A stretch of 7,526 bases of DNA from Halococcaceae archaeon (GTDB lineage Archaea; Halobacteriota; Halobacteria; Halobacteriales; Halalkalicoccaceae): contig SKWB01000001.1 of assembly GCA_007129135.1 (NCBI GenBank), forward strand, positions 1-7,526. Direction: 5' to 3'. The translations under genes were made by a program, and so were the position numbers. Every line of letters starts with the position of its first letter. The stretch's first letter is position 1. Positions 4,594 through 7,526 of this stretch are shown in pieces. Under the pieces are notes generated by a model, which ran no database searches, was not told where the DNA came from, and was given only the letters and a program-made list of their open reading frames with translations.

Positions 4594-5481
4594 ATGGAAC
4601 ACGGCCTGATCCCCGGCGAGGAACTCGTCGGCGGGATCGACCTCTTCTCGACGATCGAGAGCGGTCAGACCTACTGCTGGCGTCGCGAGGACGGGCGAAC
4701 GTACGAGAGTACCGAACGCGGCGGGTGGTACACCACGGTCGTCGACGGGGAGGTGCTCCGCGTGCGGCAGGTCGAGGCGGGACTCGAGTGGGAGGCGACG
4801 ACCGATCCGGTCGACCGGCTGACGTACCTGCTCAGACTCGACGACGACCTCGACGCCATCCTCGCCGCGACGCCCGAGGACCCGCTGATCGGCGAGGCCT
4901 ACCGGACACACAGGGGGCTCAGGCTCGTCCGCGACCCGCCGTTTCGGTGTCTGATCTCGTTCATCTGCTCGGCACAGATGCAGGTCCCCCGGATCCACCG
5001 GATGCAGGTCGCGCTCTCGGAGACGTTCGGCGAGGCGGTGGCGGTGGACGGAGAGACCTACCACGCGTTCCCGACCCCCGAACGGCTCGCCCGGGCGAGC
5101 GAGGAGGAGTTGCGAGAACTCAGCCTCGGCTACCGCGCACCCTACGTGAAGGCCACCGCGGAGATGGTCGCGGCGGGCGAGGCGCACCCGGAGGAGGCGC
5201 TTGGGCTGGGGTACGAGGCGGCACGGGAGTCGCTCACCCGCTTCGTCGGCGTGGGCGAGAAGGTCGCCGACTGCGTGTTGCTCTTCTCGCTGGGCTATCT
5301 CCAGGCAGTCCCCCTGGACACCTGGATCAGGAGCGCGATCGAGGAGCACTACCCAGAGTGCGACCGAGGGAACTACCGGGAGACCTCGCGGGCGATCAGG
5401 GAACGGTTCGGTGGCGAGTACGCCGGCTACGCCCAGACCTACCTCTTTCACCACCTCCGAACGGGTGCTGCGACCGCCTGA
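4594..5481 (+). CDS. ogg: 8-oxoguanine DNA glycosylase/AP lyase, OGG1 type
   Basis: This bifunctional base-excision-repair enzyme removes 8-oxoguanine opposite cytosine and can cut the DNA backbone by beta-elimination. It has 295 residues. The N-terminal OGG1-like domain begins IDLFSTIESGQTYCW (15-29), matching the family's LxxTLxSGQxFRW opening. The helix-hairpin-helix and GPD loop reads FVGVGEKVADCVLLFSLGYL with catalytic K223, followed by AVPLDTW with D242. The 19-residue spacing equals that of human OGG1 K249 and D268. CSAQMQVPRIHRM (about 126-138) takes the place of the family's CSxxNxxxRI stretch, with Gln in place of Asn. The start at 4594 (MEHGLIPGEEL) is preferred over an ATG at 4492 that would add 34 unlike residues. 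The full two-domain layout suggests OGG1 rather than the shorter archaeal Ogg2 or AGOG types. Confidence 0.93.
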   Translation: MEHGLIPGEELVGGIDLFSTIESGQTYCWRREDGRTYESTERGGWYTTVVDGEVLRVRQVEAGLEWEATTDPVDRLTYLLRLDDDLDAILAATPEDPLIGEAYRTHRGLRLVRDPPFRCLISFICSAQMQVPRIHRMQVALSETFGEAVAVDGETYHAFPTPERLARASEEELRELSLGYRAPYVKATAEMVAAGEAHPEEALGLGYEAARESLTRFVGVGEKVADCVLLFSLGYLQAVPLDTWIRSAIEEHYPECDRGNYRETSRAIRERFGGEYAGYAQTYLFHHLRTGAATA

Positions 5482-5494
5482 CCGCGACACGGCG

Positions 5495-5501
5495 TTTTTT
5501 T
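5495..5501 (+). promoter_or_regulatory. T7 tract: acyP TATA-like element and possible ogg terminator
   Basis: TTTTTTT at 5495-5501 begins 13 bases after the ogg stop and is the longest T-run in the window. A T-run of this kind is enough to end transcription in many archaea. It is also centred about 29 bases before the acyP ATG at 5527, the right distance for a TATA element giving a leaderless transcript. It may serve both roles. Confidence 0.5.
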
Positions 5502-5526
5502 ACCGATCCCCGTCCTTGCCGCGCGT

Positions 5527-5805
5527 ATGACCGACCGCACCCGCGCACACGTCTTGGTCTCCGGGACCGTGCAGGGAGTGTACTACCGCGCGAGCACCCG
5601 CGACGCGGCCCGCGAGCGGGGCGTCGACGGCTGGGTGAAAAACCTCGCCGACGGCCGGGTCGAGGCCGTCTTCGAGGGACGCGAGGAGGACGTCGAGTCG
5701 ATGGTCGAGTGGTGTCACGAGGGCTCGCCGGCCGCCTCCGTTGAGGAGGTCGAGGCGAGCTACGGCGACCCCGAGGGCGAGGAGGGCTTCGAGATCCGCC
5801 GGTAG
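5527..5805 (+). CDS. acyP: Acylphosphatase
   Basis: This small cytosolic enzyme hydrolyses carboxyl-phosphate bonds in acyl phosphates. At 92 residues it has the normal family length. The phosphate-binding loop GTVQGVYYR (13-21) holds the catalytic R21, and GWVKNLADGRVEAVFEG (35-51) holds the catalytic N39 that positions the attacking water. The remainder forms the usual ferredoxin-like fold, ending in GFEIRR, close to the common family ending. It follows ogg by 45 bases and precedes nnr by 48 bases on the same strand. Promoter-like sequences in both gaps suggest separate transcripts that may also read through. The ATG at 5527 fits both the family start and the TATA-like T-run. Confidence 0.96.
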   Translation: MTDRTRAHVLVSGTVQGVYYRASTRDAARERGVDGWVKNLADGRVEAVFEGREEDVESMVEWCHEGSPAASVEEVEASYGDPEGEEGFEIRR

Positions 5806-5824
5806 GGCAGGCGCGAGCCACAGC

Positions 5825-5830
5825 GTTAAC
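5825..5830 (+). promoter_or_regulatory. TATA-like element of nnr
   Basis: GTTAAC at 5825-5830 is the only A/T-rich word in the 48-base gap and is centred about 26 bases before the nnr ATG at 5854. This spacing predicts a leaderless transcript, and no Shine-Dalgarno is visible before that ATG. Confidence 0.4.
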
Positions 5831-5853
5831 AGCCCGCTCGACGAACCCTGTGT

Positions 5854-7293
5854 ATGATCACGGCCGAACGGATGGCGGCGATCGACGAGAACGCCGAGGC
5901 CCTCGGCGTCCCCCGGAAACAGCTGATGGAGTCGAGCGGAAACGCGGTCGCACGCGTCGTCGGGGAGCACGCCGAGGAGGGTGACCGGATCGTGATCGTC
6001 GCCGGTCGTGGGAACAACGGCGGCGACGCGTTCGTCGCCGCACGCTTTCTCCACGACTTCGAACTCTCGGTCCACCTGCTCGGACGGCCGGAGACGATCA
6101 CCACCGACATCGCCCGCGAGAACTGGGAGGCGCTGGAGGAAGCCGAATACGGGACCGAGGCGATCACCGACTCCGCCGATCTCTCGATCCCCGAGTGCGA
6201 GGTGATCGTGGACGCGATGCTCGGAACCGGCGTCACCGGCGAACTCAGGGAGCCGGAGGCGACCGCAGCGCGGGCGATCAACGCGAGCGAGGCGACGGTC
6301 GTCTCGGTCGACGTTCCCTCGGGTGTGGACGCGAACACCGGCGAGAGCCCCGGAACAGCGGTCGACGCGGATCACGTCGTGACGTTCCACGCGATGAAAC
6401 CCGGGCTGGCGGATCTCGACTGCGAAGTGACGGCCGCGGACATCGGCATCCCCCGGGCCGCAGAGCGCTTCGTCGGCCCGGGCGACCTGCGAGGGATCGG
6501 CCGGGCCTCGGACAGCCACAAGGGCGAAAACGGCGACGTGCTCGTGATCGGCGGCGGTCCGTTCGCCGGCGCGCCGGCGCTCTCCGCAAGCGCGGTCCTG
6601 AAGGCGGGCGGCGACCTCGCGAACGTCCTCTGTCCCGACCGGATCTTCGAGGCGGTTCAGGGCTACGGCCCGGACCTGATCGTCCACGACGTACCCGGAG
6701 AGCGGTTCGCACCCGACCACGTCGAGGAGGCGCTCTCACGCGCCGAGGGGAAGGATGCGGTCGTCCTCGGCCCCGGTCTGGGGGGTGCGGATGAGACCCT
6801 CGACGCCGTACGGGAGTTCCTCGGTGAGTTCGACGGCCTGGGCGTGGTCGACGCCGACGCGCTCCAGGTCGTCCCCGACGTCGAGACCGAGGCGACGCTG
6901 ATCTGCACCCCGCATAAAGGGGAGTTCGAGCGGATGGGCGGCGAACGTGCCGACGACCCGGACGAGCAGGCCGAACGTGCACGCGAGTACGCCGCCGAGA
7001 CCGACCACGTGCTGCTCGTGAAGGGGCCGGCCGATGTCGTCTCGGACGGCGAACGGGTGCGGATCTCCCGATCGGGCAACCCCGGGATGACCGTCGGCGG
7101 CACCGGCGACGTGCTCGCGGGGATCACGGCGGCGTTCGCAGCAGTGTTAGGGCCGTTCGAGGCCGCGGCGGCCGCCGCGTACGTCAACGGGCTTGCCGGC
7201 GACGCCGCCTACGAGGACGACGGACTGGGGCTCACCGCGTCGACGATGCTAACGCACATCCCCGCGGCCACGCGAGGTGAGACCGATGACTGA
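5854..7293 (+). CDS. nnr: Bifunctional NAD(P)H-hydrate epimerase / ADP-dependent dehydratase
   Basis: Nnr repairs damaged NADH and NADPH: the N-terminal half interconverts R and S forms of the hydrate and the C-terminal half dehydrates the S form using ADP. The 479-residue length fits the fused form. The epimerase domain (about 1-215) carries the GRGNNGGDAF loop (51-60), D120 in VDAMLGTGVTGELREP, and SVDVPSGVDANTG. The dehydratase domain (about 220-475), a ribokinase-like fold, carries HKGENGDVLVIGGG, AVVLGPGLG, VVDADAL, TPHKGEFERM (352-361), LLVKGP with K390, and NPGMTVGGTGDVLAGI (409-424) with N409 and catalytic D419. The dehydratase loop reads TPHKGE where many bacterial homologues have TPHPGE. 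All main motifs are intact. The gene overlaps moaC by 8 bases. Confidence 0.97.
   Translation: MITAERMAAIDENAEALGVPRKQLMESSGNAVARVVGEHAEEGDRIVIVAGRGNNGGDAFVAARFLHDFELSVHLLGRPETITTDIARENWEALEEAEYGTEAITDSADLSIPECEVIVDAMLGTGVTGELREPEATAARAINASEATVVSVDVPSGVDANTGESPGTAVDADHVVTFHAMKPGLADLDCEVTAADIGIPRAAERFVGPGDLRGIGRASDSHKGENGDVLVIGGGPFAGAPALSASAVLKAGGDLANVLCPDRIFEAVQGYGPDLIVHDVPGERFAPDHVEEALSRAEGKDAVVLGPGLGGADETLDAVREFLGEFDGLGVVDADALQVVPDVETEATLICTPHKGEFERMGGERADDPDEQAERAREYAAETDHVLLVKGPADVVSDGERVRISRSGNPGMTVGGTGDVLAGITAAFAAVLGPFEAAAAAAYVNGLAGDAAYEDDGLGLTASTMLTHIPAATRGETDD
7274..7280 (+). promoter_or_regulatory. Shine-Dalgarno of moaC inside the end of nnr
   Basis: GAGGTGA lies 5 bases before the moaC ATG at 7286 and matches the archaeal 16S rRNA 3' end (GGAGGTGATC complement). 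It is the clearest ribosome binding site in the window, as expected for an internal operon gene that cannot use leaderless initiation. It fixes the moaC start. Confidence 0.75.
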
Positions 7294-7526
7294 GCGAGAA
7301 CTCACGCACACGACGGAGTCCGGCGACGTGCAGATGGTGGACGTCGGGAAGAAGCCGGACAGCCAGCGCCGGGCGGTCGCCGAGGGTGAGATCCGGTTGC
7401 GGGACGCGACCATCGAAGCGATCCGGGAGAACGAGGTCTCGAAGGGCGACGTGCTCGCGACGGCACGCGTCGGCGCGGTCCAGGCGGTGAAACACACCTG
7501 GGAGGCGATCCCGATGTGTCACGCGA
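7286..7526 (+). CDS. moaC: Cyclic pyranopterin monophosphate synthase, N-terminal part
   Basis: MoaC acts with MoaA to convert the GTP-derived intermediate (3',8-cyclo-7,8-dihydro-GTP) into cyclic pyranopterin monophosphate in molybdenum cofactor synthesis. Eighty codons are visible before the window ends. They contain family blocks MVDVGKK (17-23), R29-A30 followed by AEGEIRL, KGDVLATARVGAVQAVKHT (53-71), and IPMCH (75-79), which holds an active-site His. The ATG at 7286 is set by the GAGGTGA ribosome binding site and overlaps the last 8 bases of nnr in another frame, so translation of the two is probably coupled. There is no direct biochemical link known to me between NAD(P)H repair and molybdopterin synthesis; the pairing may be simple operon economy. 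Confidence 0.95.
   Translation, partial: MTERELTHTTESGDVQMVDVGKKPDSQRRAVAEGEIRLRDATIEAIRENEVSKGDVLATARVGAVQAVKHTWEAIPMCHA

Noticed and set aside
4237..5490. 417-codon minus-strand open frame opposite ogg
   Set aside because: It lies antisense to a well-supported ogg gene and overlaps DUF555 in another frame. Its protein is Arg-rich with no family motif, as expected for shadows in GC-rich DNA.
4344..5744. 466-codon plus-strand open frame over ogg and acyP
   Set aside because: It reads out of frame through two real genes and gives a low-complexity Arg/Gly/Pro protein.
5500..6720. 406-codon minus-strand open frame opposite acyP and nnr
   Set aside because: Both plus-strand genes under it have intact catalytic motifs; the antisense protein shows no recognisable domain.

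Overview
The window looks like chromosomal DNA from a haloarchaeon. It is GC-rich, its proteins are strongly acidic, two exported proteins carry twin-arginine signals, several genes start within a few bases of the predicted transcription start, and it encodes an archaeal transcription factor TFB plus small protein families typical of Halobacteria (UPF0058, DUF555/UPF0212). No tRNA, rRNA, CRISPR array or insertion sequence was seen.

Layout. The left part (1-2375) is the more accessory-looking half. It holds the tail of a winged-helix regulator (1-144), a small three-helix membrane protein (200-619), a Tat-exported CHRD-domain protein (759-1385) and a Tat-exported ferritin-like protein with a complete set of diiron ligands (1662-2375). 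The last two genes share a near-identical upstream module: a 16-base block, a TATA-like element and a leader block at the same offsets. They also share a Tat signal followed by an Asp/Glu-rich linker, although their folded domains are unrelated. The core of the same block lies a third time in front of the membrane protein, suggesting a small local regulon of envelope or secreted proteins.

The right part (2568-7526) is housekeeping. It holds a full-length TFB (2568-3554) with a dyad next to its likely TATA box, a UPF0058 protein (3719-3952), a convergent DUF555 protein (3995-4483, minus), an OGG1-type 8-oxoguanine DNA glycosylase (4594-5481), an acylphosphatase (5527-5805), a bifunctional NAD(P)H-hydrate repair enzyme Nnr (5854-7293) and the start of moaC (7286 to the window end). 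nnr and moaC overlap by 8 bases and moaC has a canonical Shine-Dalgarno, so these two look translationally coupled. Glycosylase, acylphosphatase and Nnr all act on damaged or by-product molecules (oxidised guanine, acyl phosphates, hydrated NAD(P)H), but each seems to have its own promoter.

The most interesting signals are the shared promoter-leader-signal module on two unrelated secreted proteins, its third copy, and the apparently permuted motif order of the CHRD protein. Smaller signals are inverted repeats at the TFB promoter, in the convergent gap after UPF0058, and in the divergent DUF555/ogg gap.
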